From the NCBI GenBank assembly GCA_041685145.1, contig JAWLGJ010000008.1:1-64000 (forward strand): a stretch of DNA of 64,000 nt. Reading direction: 5' to 3'. This DNA comes from JAWLGJ01 sp041685145. GTDB taxonomy: Bacteria > Pseudomonadota > Alphaproteobacteria > Rhodospirillales > Magnetospirillaceae. The position numbers and the translations under genes were made by a program. This document shows, in pieces, positions 1 to 8,215 of the stretch (positions within the stretch are counted from its first letter, which is position 1; each line of letters opens with the position of its first letter). The notes beneath the pieces were generated by a model, which saw nothing but the letters and a program-made list of their open reading frames with translations, was not told where the DNA came from and did not search any database.

Positions 1-1
1 G

Positions 2-214
2 CCCGATTTGGCGACGGCGGGCACCGGCGACGTGCTGGCGGGGATGGTGCTGGCGCTGCTGGCGCAAGGGATGCCGGCCTTCCAGGCCGCGGCCGCCGCC
101 GTCTGGCTGCATGGCGCCGCCGCGGCGCGGGTGGGGCGGGGGCTGATCGCCGAAGACGTGCCCGAGGCGCTGCCGGCGGTGCTGGCCTCGCTGGAGCGCG
201 CGGGTTCAAGATAA
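2..214 (+). CDS. nnrD: NAD(P)H-hydrate dehydratase (NnrD/YjeF-type), C-terminal fragment
   Basis: Only the last ~70 residues are in the window; the gene begins upstream. The fragment reads PDLATAGTGDVLAGMV near its start, the conserved AGTGDxLAG nucleotide-binding signature of ADP/ATP-dependent NAD(P)HX dehydratases, followed by an Ala-rich helical segment with WLHG and an acidic helix before the stop at 212-214. The family repairs hydrated NAD(P)H in the cytosol, often as a fusion with the epimerase domain, but whether that domain is present cannot be seen here. The next gene starts 26 bp downstream on the same strand. Confidence 0.85.
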   Translation, partial: PDLATAGTGDVLAGMVLALLAQGMPAFQAAAAAVWLHGAAAARVGRGLIAEDVPEALPAVLASLERAGSR

Positions 215-240
215 ACCGAAGTCGTGCTGTTGTCGGCGCG

Positions 241-1728
241 ATGGCGTGGACATCTGAAGGGAATCGATCCGTTGGCAAGCAGGGAGTGGTGTCCGTGACC
301 CAACCGGCGCGATACGGGCTGCTCGACCGCCTGCGCAGCCTGCGCGCGGTGTGGCGCGACATCGCCGGCGGCGCCCGCGACGGCGATATGCCGGTGGTGC
401 ATCCGGACGTCAGCGACGACGACGCCGGCCACCTGCGCGAGCACATGCGGGCCTGCCTTGAGGGGCGCGGCGGCGAGGTATCGGCGCGGGCGCGGGCGGC
501 GGGCCTGGGCCGCGCCTATCTGTCGCTCTCGGAAGCGGGACGGCAGCGGTTCCTGGGCATCATGACCCACGATTTCGGCCCCGACCGGGCGCGGGTCGAC
601 GAGGCGGCCACCCGGCTGCTCGACGCCGGCGACGAGGCCGAACGCCGCCGCGCCGAACGCGGCCTGCGCCAGGCGCTGGAGGCGCCGCGCCGGCGGCTGC
701 TCACCCAGTTCAACGCGCTGCCCGACGGGGTCAAGTTCCTGGTGGACCTGCGCGCCGACCTGTTGGTGCTGGAACGCACCGATCCGGACCTGGCCGAATT
801 GGAGGCGGATCTGAAGGCGCTGCTGGCATCGTGGTTCGATGTCGGCTTTCTGGAACTGCACCGCCTGACCTGGCGCTCGCCGGCGTTGCTGCTGGAAAAG
901 ATCATGGCCTATGAGGCGGTGCACGAGATCCGCAGTTGGGAGGATTTGAAGAACCGCCTCGATTCCGACCGCCGCCTGTACGGCTTTTTCCACCCGCGGA
1001 TGCCCGACGAGCCGCTGATTTTCGTCGAGGTGGCGCTGACCAAGGGCATCGCCGCCAATGTTCAGGCGCTTCTGGACGAAACCGCGCCGGTGGACGACCC
1101 CATCGAGGCCGACACCGCGATTTTCTATTCCATCTCCAACGCCCAGCGCGGACTGGCCGGCATCAGCTTCGGCGGTTTCCTCATCAAGCGGGTGGTCGAC
1201 GCGCTGCGCCAGGAATTCCCCAATCTGAAAGCCTTCGCCACGCTGTCGCCGATCCCCGGTTTCGCCCGCTGGCTGGACGCCCGCCTGCGCGACGGCGAGA
1301 CCGGGCTGCTGGGGCAGGCCGAGCGGCGCGCCCTGCAGCGGGCAACCGAGGCGGGCGGCGGCAAGGGGGCGCTGAAGGCGCTTCTCGCCCGCCCGGATTG
1401 GCACCGCGACGCCACCGCCGCCGAGGCTTTGCGCGCGCCGCTGATGCGCCTGTGCGCGCGCTACCTTCTCAAGGAGAAAAAGGCCGACGGCATACGGGCG
1501 ATGGATCCGGTGGCGCATTTCCACCTGTCGAACGGCGCCCGCATGGAGCGGCTGAATTGGCTGGGCGACATGTCGCCCAAGGGCATTGCCGAATCCCACG
1601 GACTGATGATGAATTATCTGTATCGTCTCGACGAGATCGAGTCGAACCACGAGGCCTACAGCGGCCAAGGGCGCATCGCCGCGTCCAATTCGTTGCTTGA
1701 CCTCGCAAGGAAAACGCCGCCGCGATAA
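241..1728 (+). CDS. malonyl-CoA decarboxylase
   Basis: Predicted to decarboxylate malonyl-CoA to acetyl-CoA and CO2. The 495-residue protein has an Ala/Arg-rich helical N-terminal half and a C-terminal GNAT-like half typical of MCD. Landmarks are FLELHRLTWRSPALLLEKI near residue 205, the LYGFFHP and PDEPLIFVEVALTKG stretch near 245-270, the FYSISNAQRGLAG segment near 295-307 that holds the conserved serine, LSPIPGF near 335, and DPVAHFHLSNGAR near 422-434 that holds the conserved histidine. Length fits bacterial MCDs. The start is uncertain: ATG 241 gives a non-conserved leader, and GTG 295 (VTQPARYGLL) is a plausible alternative. No malonate transporter or malonyl-CoA synthetase lies beside it, so the physiological source of malonyl-CoA is unknown. 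Confidence 0.9.
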   Translation: MAWTSEGNRSVGKQGVVSVTQPARYGLLDRLRSLRAVWRDIAGGARDGDMPVVHPDVSDDDAGHLREHMRACLEGRGGEVSARARAAGLGRAYLSLSEAGRQRFLGIMTHDFGPDRARVDEAATRLLDAGDEAERRRAERGLRQALEAPRRRLLTQFNALPDGVKFLVDLRADLLVLERTDPDLAELEADLKALLASWFDVGFLELHRLTWRSPALLLEKIMAYEAVHEIRSWEDLKNRLDSDRRLYGFFHPRMPDEPLIFVEVALTKGIAANVQALLDETAPVDDPIEADTAIFYSISNAQRGLAGISFGGFLIKRVVDALRQEFPNLKAFATLSPIPGFARWLDARLRDGETGLLGQAERRALQRATEAGGGKGALKALLARPDWHRDATAAEALRAPLMRLCARYLLKEKKADGIRAMDPVAHFHLSNGARMERLNWLGDMSPKGIAESHGLMMNYLYRLDEIESNHEAYSGQGRIAASNSLLDLARKTPPR

Positions 1729-1853
1729 TGACCGGGTGCGACCGCCGATCGTCCCGGTGATTGCTTCGGGCCGTCCCTCCGACTACAGTTGCCCCATCCA
1801 AAAGTGCTGGCGGCGTCACCCGCTTTCGCGGATGGCGCCGGGGGGAAGGCATA

Positions 1854-4289
1854 ATGAAACTCGACGTGCGCGCGCAATTGCTGGTGGCGTTCGGCGGCAT
1901 CGCCGCCCTGATGCTGGCGGTTGTTGCGCTTTCCTGGCTGTCCTATACGTCGCTGGGCGGCACCATTCATCGGGTCGCCAACGAAGACCTGCCCACCATC
2001 GCCAATGCGTTCCGCACCGCCGAGCAGGCGCGCTCGGTGGTGGCGGCGTCGGCAAGCCTGTCGACGTCGTCGGACCGCGAGGCCCTGGAGGAACGCTTCC
2101 AGGCGCTGATGGAGCGCGACCGCGAACTGGCGCGCCTCATCGACGCCATGCAGGGCCAGGAGGCGACGTCCGAGCGGGTGGAGGCGCTGGCGGCGCTGCG
2201 TCAGGAGATCATCGGCAACCTGCAGGCCCTGAAACAGTCGCTCGATGAGCGGCTGCGCCTGGGGGCACTGCGTCAGCAGCAGATGGCGGACCTGCACGAC
2301 GCCCACGACGCCTTCACCAAGGCGCTGCGGGAATGGATCGACACCATCCGCCCCAACATGGTCAGCACCGCACGGACCGCCTTCAAGAGCGGCGGCAGCA
2401 TGGACGAGGTCGAGTACGAGGTTCTCAGCGTCGTCACCCGTGACACCGACCTGTTGCAGACGCTGTTGGGACTGCAGGCCCGTGCCGACGCGCTGGTGTC
2501 CCTGTTCTCCGACCTGGAAAAGGTCACGGATCCGGCCAAGGCCGAGGACGTCGCCAAGCAGATCGAGCGCCTGGGCAAGGGCCTTTTCCGCCTGGAGGCG
2601 GCGCTGTCCGGCGAGGACCAGCGCGGCGACATTCTGGAACGCATGGACGCGATGCTCGTTGCCGTGAACCCCGGCGGCCTCATGGAGGTGCGGCTTGAGG
2701 AGCTATACGCCACGGATGCCGAGCGGGCATTGCTGACCGCCAGCAGTGACGTCGCCACGCAACTGGATACCCAGGTGCAGGATCTTGTGGCGGCGGCCGA
2801 GAAGGACATGCACGCACAGGCGGCGGCGGCGGTGCGGCGGGTTGACTCCGACAAGGCGCTGATGGGCGTGCTGGCGGTGATTGGCGTCGGCGGCGCGCTG
2901 CTGGTGGCGTTCTTCTACGGTGACCGCTATCTCAGCCGGCGGATGCACGTCCTCGCCGAGCGCACCAAGGCGGTGGCGGACGGCGATTTCGCGGCGGAGA
3001 TTCCCGTCTCCGGCAATGACGAGATCACCGCCATCGGCCGCGCGGTGCAGGTGTTCAAGGACAACGGCATCAAGCTGAAACAGATGGCCGCGGCGCAGGA
3101 GGCCGAGGCGCGGCGCAACGAGCGCAAGGTCCACAGCGAGATTCTGGCGCTGACCACCGCCCTTGAGGAGGAGGTCCAGAACGCCATTACCACCATCGCC
3201 GAGGAATCGGCCAAGGTTCTGGATCTGGCCCAGGGCATGGCGCAGTCGGTGGGCGAGGTGCGCGAGCAGTCCGATGCCGCCGCCCGCGCCTCGGAACAGG
3301 CCACCGAGAACGTCAACGCCGTCGCCGCCGCCGTCGAGGAACTGACCGCTTCGTCCGGCGAGATCGAGAGCCTGGTCGGGCGCTCGAACGCCATCACCAG
3401 CAATGCGGTCAAACAGGCCGAGCGCGCCAGCCGCATGGTCCGCAGCCTCGACGACGCCGCGCAGCGCATTGACGAGGTGGTGCACATCATCGCCGACATC
3501 GCCAGCCAGACCAACCTGCTGGCGTTGAACGCCACCATCGAGGCGGCGCGCGCCGGCGAGGCCGGCAAGGGCTTCGCCGTCGTCGCCAACGAGGTCAAGA
3601 GCCTCGCCAACCAGACCTCCAAGGCCACCGACGAGATCGGCAGCCAGATCGCCAGCGTGCAATCGGCCACCAAGGATACCGTCGGGGCCATCGAACAGAT
3701 CACCCACACCATTCAGGAGATCAGCGACAACGCCGCCGGCATCGCCTCGGCGGTCGAGGAGCAGCACGCCGGCACCCGCGAGATCGCCCACAGCGCCCAC
3801 CAGGCGGCGCAGGGAACGCAACTGGTTTCGCAAAGCGTGACCGAGGTCCACGGCAACACCGACACCACCCGCCAGCGCGCCGAAAGCGTGAAGGAATCGG
3901 CGGTCCTGATGGCGGAGCGCGTCGAACGGATGCAAGAGTCGGTGCACCAGATCATCCAGGTGAGCCTCGACAAGCGCCTCAGCCGCCGGCACACGGTCAA
4001 CATGCTGCTGAAACTGGAGATGGGGGGCGTCGAGCGCCGCGCCCTGCTGCATGACGTGGCGCTGGTGGGGGCCGGCGTCATCGACCGCCGCCTGGAGGCC
4101 GACAAGGGCGCCCGCTTCACGGTCGAACTGCCCGAGGTCGGCAGCACCAGCGGCATCGTCATGGCCCTGACCGAGAATTCGACTCACATCCATCTCGACC
4201 TCGACGACGACATGCAGCAGCGTCTCGAAGCCATCATCGAAAAACGGATCGCGCGCACCCGCGCGGGCAGCGAAGGAGGTAAGGCGTGA
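1854..4289 (+). CDS. methyl-accepting chemotaxis protein with C-terminal PilZ-like domain
   Basis: Start ATG 1854 is preceded by a GGGGGGAAGG ribosome site and begins with a transmembrane helix (residues ~9-31). A ~300-residue helical periplasmic sensor follows, then a second membrane helix (~333-354), a HAMP domain and the methyl-accepting signalling domain. The latter contains the hallmark hairpin tip, DIASQTNLLALNATIEAARA followed by GEAGKGFAVVANEVK (~546-585). Unusually, about 100 residues follow the signalling domain. They contain RLSRR (708-712) and DVALVG (734-739), which resemble the RxxxR and D/NxSxxG c-di-GMP motifs of PilZ, with Ala in place of Ser. Known family: some alphaproteobacterial chemoreceptors carry a C-terminal PilZ domain. 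The stop overlaps the next start (GTGA), which indicates translational coupling with the STAS protein. The ligand is unknown. Confidence 0.93.
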   Translation: MKLDVRAQLLVAFGGIAALMLAVVALSWLSYTSLGGTIHRVANEDLPTIANAFRTAEQARSVVAASASLSTSSDREALEERFQALMERDRELARLIDAMQGQEATSERVEALAALRQEIIGNLQALKQSLDERLRLGALRQQQMADLHDAHDAFTKALREWIDTIRPNMVSTARTAFKSGGSMDEVEYEVLSVVTRDTDLLQTLLGLQARADALVSLFSDLEKVTDPAKAEDVAKQIERLGKGLFRLEAALSGEDQRGDILERMDAMLVAVNPGGLMEVRLEELYATDAERALLTASSDVATQLDTQVQDLVAAAEKDMHAQAAAAVRRVDSDKALMGVLAVIGVGGALLVAFFYGDRYLSRRMHVLAERTKAVADGDFAAEIPVSGNDEITAIGRAVQVFKDNGIKLKQMAAAQEAEARRNERKVHSEILALTTALEEEVQNAITTIAEESAKVLDLAQGMAQSVGEVREQSDAAARASEQATENVNAVAAAVEELTASSGEIESLVGRSNAITSNAVKQAERASRMVRSLDDAAQRIDEVVHIIADIASQTNLLALNATIEAARAGEAGKGFAVVANEVKSLANQTSKATDEIGSQIASVQSATKDTVGAIEQITHTIQEISDNAAGIASAVEEQHAGTREIAHSAHQAAQGTQLVSQSVTEVHGNTDTTRQRAESVKESAVLMAERVERMQESVHQIIQVSLDKRLSRRHTVNMLLKLEMGGVERRALLHDVALVGAGVIDRRLEADKGARFTVELPEVGSTSGIVMALTENSTHIHLDLDDDMQQRLEAIIEKRIARTRAGSEGGKA

Positions 4290-4588
4290 GGTATGAAGTC
4301 AGCCAGGAGGGGGCCGCCGCCACCCTGCACCTGCGGGGCGAACTGGTGCTGGCCGACCGCGACGGCTTCGACGGCGCCGTGCGCGCCGCCCTGAAGCCGG
4401 GCGTCGCCTCGGTGACGGTCGACCTGTCGGGTCTCGAATACATGGATTCGGCCGGGCTGGGTATGCTGCTGACGCTGCGCGAGGCCGCCGAGGACCTGGG
4501 CACCCGCGTCGTCCTTCGCGGCGCCGCCGGCGAAGTGAAGGAACTGCTGGAAATGGCCCGCTTCGACACGCTGTTCGATCTCGTCTAG
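4286..4588 (+). CDS. STAS-domain anti-sigma factor antagonist-like protein
   Basis: A 100-residue single-domain STAS protein of the SpoIIAA/RsbV type, translated from GTG 4286, which overlaps the chemoreceptor stop by four bases. VTVDLSGLEYMDSAGLGML contains the canonical phosphorylatable serine (Ser55) after the conserved Asp. In partner-switching systems such a protein binds an RsbW-like kinase when unphosphorylated and is dephosphorylated by a PP2C phosphatase. The next gene downstream encodes both a GHKL kinase-like domain and a PP2C domain, so that protein is the obvious partner. No sigma factor is encoded nearby, so the output is unknown. Confidence 0.88.
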   Translation: MRYEVSQEGAAATLHLRGELVLADRDGFDGAVRAALKPGVASVTVDLSGLEYMDSAGLGMLLTLREAAEDLGTRVVLRGAAGEVKELLEMARFDTLFDLV

Positions 4589-4609
4589 GCGCCCCGCGAT
4601 CGGCCCGGC

Positions 4610-6172
4610 ATGACGGAACGGACCCGCGTCCTGGTCGTCGAGGACCACCCGCTCGGTCGGCGGCTGCTGGTCGGGCAGCTTGAAGCCGCCGGCTATGCGG
4701 TCGCCGTCGCCGCCGACGGTGTCGAGGCGCTGGAGACGCTGCAAGGCGACGGCGACGAATTCGACGTCATCCTTCTCGACCGGCGGATGCCGCGCATGGA
4801 CGGCATGGAGGTGTTGCGCCGGCTCAAGGCCGACCCGCGCCATGCCAAGGTGCCGGTGGTGATGCAAACCGCCGCCGACAGCCGCGAAGAGATCGTCGAG
4901 GGCATCCGCGCCGGTGCCTTCTACTATCTCACTAAACCCTTCGACCCCGAGGTTCTGCTGTCGATCACCGCCGCCGCGGTCGACGACCACCTGCGCTATC
5001 GCCGCCTGCGCCAGGAAATCGACCGCCGTGCCAAGGGGCTGGGGCTGCTTCACGCGGCCGATTTCCGTTTCCGCACCATCGACGAGGCCAACGACCTGGC
5101 GGTGACCCTGGCGCAGGCCTGCCCCGAGCCCGGCAAGCGCGTGGTGGGCCTGGCGGAACTGCTTATCAACGCCGTGGAGCACGGCAATCTCGGCATCACC
5201 TATGACGAGAAGCACGCCCTGCTGGCGGCGCGCGGCTGGGAGCGGGAGGTGTCGCGCCGGCTGGCGGCGCCGGAATACCGCGACCGCGAGGTGTCCGTCA
5301 GCTTCCGCCGCCGCGCCGAGCGCATCGAAATCACCATCGTCGACCAGGGCGAGGGTTTCGATTGGGAGCGCTACCTGGACCTCGATCCAGCGCGCGCCTT
5401 CGACAGCCACGGCCGCGGCATCGCGCTTGCCCGCCGGGCGAGCTTTGACGAGATCGTCTATCGTGGCCGCGGCAACGAGGTGGCGGTCGGTGTCCGCCTT
5501 CCGGGGGCAACGGCGGCGCTGAGCGATCGCTGCGGCGTCGATCTCTGGCGGCATGTCGAGCCGCGCGACGGCCGCGGCGGCGACCGCGTCATCCTGCGGC
5601 CGCTGGCCGACCGGCGCCTGGGGCTGTGGATGATGGACGTCTGCGGCCACGGCCGCGGTGCCGAGGCGGTGGCCGACGCATTGGCGGCGGTGCTGGAGGA
5701 CCACCCCGTCGATGCCGATTCACCGGCGGCCAGCCTGGAGGCGGTGGCGGCGCAATTCAAGGCGATGCTGCCGACGGGCCTGTACGCCACCTTGCTGCTG
5801 GCGGTGGTCGATCCCGCCAACGACCGGCTGCGTTACGCCGCCGCCGCCGCCCCGCCGGCGGTGGTGGTCTCCGCCGACGGCAGCGCCCGGACCGGCGACG
5901 GATCGGGGCTGCCGGCGGGCATCAGCGCCTCGGCACGCTACGAGGACCGCAGCCTGGCCTTCGGGCGCGGCGACACCGCCATTCTGCACACCGACGGCAT
6001 CCAGTCCTGCGGCCGGGCGAATCGTCGGCCTCTGCGCAAGGAGGGGGCGGCGGACGTCCTCAACGCCGCGGCCACCGCCGAGAATCCCGGCGCCGCCCTG
6101 GTCGAGGCCCTGGAAGGATTCCCGCGTCCGCTGGAGGACGACGTCACCGTCCTTTTCTGCCGCCGCCGTTGA
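4610..6172 (+). CDS. receiver / RsbW-like ATPase / PP2C phosphatase fusion
   Basis: Three domains in one 520-residue cytosolic protein. (1) An N-terminal receiver (~6-125) with the VVEDHP acidic pair, phosphoacceptor Asp57 in ILLDRRMP, and the conserved KPF. (2) A GHKL ATPase domain (~165-310) with N-box ELLINAVEHGN near 183 and a DQGEGFD plus GRGIALAR lid typical of RsbW-like anti-sigma kinases. (3) A C-terminal SpoIIE/RsbU-type PP2C domain (~320-518) with the metal-binding Asp343 in MMDVCGHG and a DDVTVLFCRR end. It lies 21 bp after the STAS gene. This suggests one protein that could both phosphorylate and dephosphorylate the STAS partner under control of a phosphorelay. The canonical phosphatase DVSGHG is here DVCGHG. 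Specific partners are inferred from position only. Confidence 0.88.
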   Translation: MTERTRVLVVEDHPLGRRLLVGQLEAAGYAVAVAADGVEALETLQGDGDEFDVILLDRRMPRMDGMEVLRRLKADPRHAKVPVVMQTAADSREEIVEGIRAGAFYYLTKPFDPEVLLSITAAAVDDHLRYRRLRQEIDRRAKGLGLLHAADFRFRTIDEANDLAVTLAQACPEPGKRVVGLAELLINAVEHGNLGITYDEKHALLAARGWEREVSRRLAAPEYRDREVSVSFRRRAERIEITIVDQGEGFDWERYLDLDPARAFDSHGRGIALARRASFDEIVYRGRGNEVAVGVRLPGATAALSDRCGVDLWRHVEPRDGRGGDRVILRPLADRRLGLWMMDVCGHGRGAEAVADALAAVLEDHPVDADSPAASLEAVAAQFKAMLPTGLYATLLLAVVDPANDRLRYAAAAAPPAVVVSADGSARTGDGSGLPAGISASARYEDRSLAFGRGDTAILHTDGIQSCGRANRRPLRKEGAADVLNAAATAENPGAALVEALEGFPRPLEDDVTVLFCRRR

Positions 6173-6174
6173 TC

Positions 6175-7164
6175 TCAGCCCCAGAGGGCGGGCGTCGGCG
6201 GGTGCATCCGGGCCCCGTCGTAACGCAGGCCGTCGGCGCGGTCGCGCGCCAGCAGCAGCGGCCCGTCCAGATCGACGACATCCGCCTCCTGCGCCAGCAG
6301 CATCGCCGGCGCCATCGCCAGCGACGTGCCGACCATGCAGCCCACCATCACCCCCAGGCCGGCGGCGCGGGCGGCGCGCTGCACCGCCAACGCTTCGGTT
6401 AATCCCCCGGCCTTGTCGAGCTTGATGTTGACCATGTCATAGCGCCCGACGAGCCTGGGAACATCATCAGCGACATGGCTGGATTCGTCGGCGCAGACGG
6501 GCACCGGCCGGGGCATGTCGGTCAGCGCCGCATCGTCCGCGGCGGGCAGGGGCTGTTCGACCAACGCCACCCCCAGCGCCGCCAGCGCCGGCAGCAGACG
6601 GGCGGTTTCCGCCGGGCTCCAGGCCTCGTTGGCGTCGACGATCAACCGGACGTCGGGCCTGGCCGCCCGCACCGCCCGCACCCGCTCAAGGTCGTCGTCG
6701 CCGGCGGCCATCTTCAGCTTCAGCACCGGCTTATTGCCGTGCGCCGCCGCCATTGCCGCCATCGCATGAGGGGAGTCGACGCCGATGGTGAAGGCGCTCA
6801 GCAGTGGGCGCGGCCGGGGCAGGCCGGCCAGGCGCCAGACCGGCGTTCGCCGCCGCTTGGCCTCGGCATCCCACAGCGCGCAATCGAGGGCGTTGCGGGC
6901 GGCGCCGGCCGGCATGGCGCGCCGCAGCCCCTCGCGGTCCAGCCCCGCCGCCACATCCGGCGCTTGCGCCTGGATATCGGCGACGACGCCTTCGACGGTC
7001 TCGCCATAGCGGGGATAGGGCACGCATTCGCCGCGACCCTCGACGCCGTCGACGGCGATGGTGGCCACGACCACACGGGCCTCGGTGCGGGCACCGCGCG
7101 AGATGCGGAACACGCCGCGTACCGGAAACGATTCGACGGCGACTCGCAGGCGCGGTGCGCTCAC
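6175..7164 (-). CDS. dgcA: N-acetyl-D-glutamate racemase DgcA (enolase superfamily)
   Basis: A 329-residue muconate-lactonizing-enzyme-type enolase superfamily member, of the group formerly called dipeptide epimerase. Visible features are the KLKM lysine pair (~147-150), metal ligands in LIVDANEAW, LVEQPL and VCADES, and the second catalytic lysine in MVNIKLDKAGG. The GTG start at 7164 overlaps the dgcN stop (GTGA), so the two genes are translationally coupled. Known: next to a DUF1611 DgcN, this family racemizes N-acetyl-D-Glu to N-acetyl-L-Glu in a D-glutamate degradation route. The assignment therefore rests largely on the gene pair; an L-Ala-D/L-Glu epimerase role in murein peptide recycling remains possible. 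It converges with the phosphatase gene, two bases away. Confidence 0.82.
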   Translation of the reverse strand: MSAPRLRVAVESFPVRGVFRISRGARTEARVVVATIAVDGVEGRGECVPYPRYGETVEGVVADIQAQAPDVAAGLDREGLRRAMPAGAARNALDCALWDAEAKRRRTPVWRLAGLPRPRPLLSAFTIGVDSPHAMAAMAAAHGNKPVLKLKMAAGDDDLERVRAVRAARPDVRLIVDANEAWSPAETARLLPALAALGVALVEQPLPAADDAALTDMPRPVPVCADESSHVADDVPRLVGRYDMVNIKLDKAGGLTEALAVQRAARAAGLGVMVGCMVGTSLAMAPAMLLAQEADVVDLDGPLLLARDRADGLRYDGARMHPPTPALWG

Positions 7165-8159
7165 GCCAGGGCGTCCACGATGGGGCCGACGCCGGTGCGC
7201 AGCGGGTCGACGGCGGGCAGCCCGAAGCGCGCCGCCAGTCCGTCGAGATAGATCATTGCCTCCTCGGCGGGCAGGGCGGCGGTGTTGATGGCCAGCCCCA
7301 CCACCCGCGCGCCCGGGCAGGTCAGCCGCGCGCAGGACTCGTTGAGGGCGATGCAGTCCTCGATGTCGGGCAGGGCGAAGCCCGGCACCCCCCGCATGTG
7401 CGGGCGCGACGGCTCGTGGCACATGACCAGCGCCTCGGCCTGGGCGCCGTGCAACAGCCCCAGCGCCACGCCGGCATAGGAGGGATGGAACAGCGAGCCT
7501 TGGCCCTCGATGATGTCCCAGTGGTCGGCCGGGGCGCCCGGCGCCAGGGCTTCGGTGGCGCCGGCGATGAAATCGGCCACCACGGCGTCGACGGCGATGC
7601 CGCCGCCGGCGACAAGGATGCCGGTCTGGCCGGTGGCGCGGAAGGTGGCGCTGATGCCGCGCTCGCGCAGCGCCCGCTCGATCGCCAGGGCGGCGAACAT
7701 CTTGCCGACGGAACAATCGGTGCCGACGGTCAGCAGCCGCCGGCCGGGGCGCGGGGCGCCGGTCCCCACAGGCAGCGCGCCGCGCGGATGGCGCACATCG
7801 TGCAGGGCGCGGCCCAGGGCACGGGCTGCCTCGGCCACCGCCGGCACATCGGCGAGGCGGGCGTGCAGGCCGGCGGCAAGGTCCATCCCCGCCTCCAGCG
7901 CCTGCACCATGGTCTCGATCCAGTCATGGCCAAAGCGCCCGCCACGATTGGCCACCCCCACGACCATCGTGCGGGCGCCGCGCGCCGCCGCCTCGGCCAC
8001 CGTCACGTCGGGCAGGCCGACATCGGCACGGCAGCCGGGCAGGCGAAGCTGCCCGACGCATTGCTCGGGCCGCCAACGGGCGATGCCGTCGGCGGTCTTG
8101 GCGGCGAGGGCGTCGGGGGCGTCGCCGAGGAACAGCAGATAGGGGCGGGCAATGTCCAT
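7161..8159 (-). CDS. dgcN: D-glutamate N-acetyltransferase DgcN (DUF1611)
   Basis: A 332-residue DUF1611 protein. The N-terminal half has the VVGVANRGG strand-turn, and the C-terminal half carries the P-loop-like LTVGTDCSVGKMFAALAIE and the RATGQTGIL and IIEGQGSLFHP motifs of this family. Known: DgcN acetylates D-Glu so that DgcA can racemize the product. ATG 8159 is the start, preceded by AAGGAG about 10 bases upstream. The gene is followed directly by dgcA with a four-base overlap and lies 52 bp downstream of a SulP transporter gene on the same strand. A possible promoter with an inverted repeat lies in that gap. D-glutamate as substrate is inferred from family and pairing. Confidence 0.82.
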   Translation of the reverse strand: MDIARPYLLFLGDAPDALAAKTADGIARWRPEQCVGQLRLPGCRADVGLPDVTVAEAAARGARTMVVGVANRGGRFGHDWIETMVQALEAGMDLAAGLHARLADVPAVAEAARALGRALHDVRHPRGALPVGTGAPRPGRRLLTVGTDCSVGKMFAALAIERALRERGISATFRATGQTGILVAGGGIAVDAVVADFIAGATEALAPGAPADHWDIIEGQGSLFHPSYAGVALGLLHGAQAEALVMCHEPSRPHMRGVPGFALPDIEDCIALNESCARLTCPGARVVGLAINTAALPAEEAMIYLDGLAARFGLPAVDPLRTGVGPIVDALA

Positions 8160-8181
8160 TCACGGGGCTCCTTGCACACTC

Positions 8182-8215
8182 CCCATGATACATGGGACGG
8201 CGGGCGGGCGGTCAA
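8182..8215 (-). promoter_or_regulatory. possible dgcN promoter with inverted-repeat operator
   Basis: The gap between the SulP stop and dgcN holds a perfect inverted repeat CCCATG-ATA-CATGGG (8182-8196), 22-37 bases before the dgcN start. Reading the minus strand, TTGACC (8215-8210) followed after 19 bases by TATCAT (8190-8185) could be a weak promoter whose -10 lies inside the repeat, as expected for a repressed promoter. The spacing is long, so this is only a candidate. No regulator gene is adjacent. Confidence 0.35.

Noticed and set aside
1732..1760. Possible flagellar sigma-28-like promoter before the chemoreceptor (TAAT and GCCGATCG)
   Set aside because: Spacer is 14 rather than 15 bases and the -10 ends CG instead of AA; the match is too weak.
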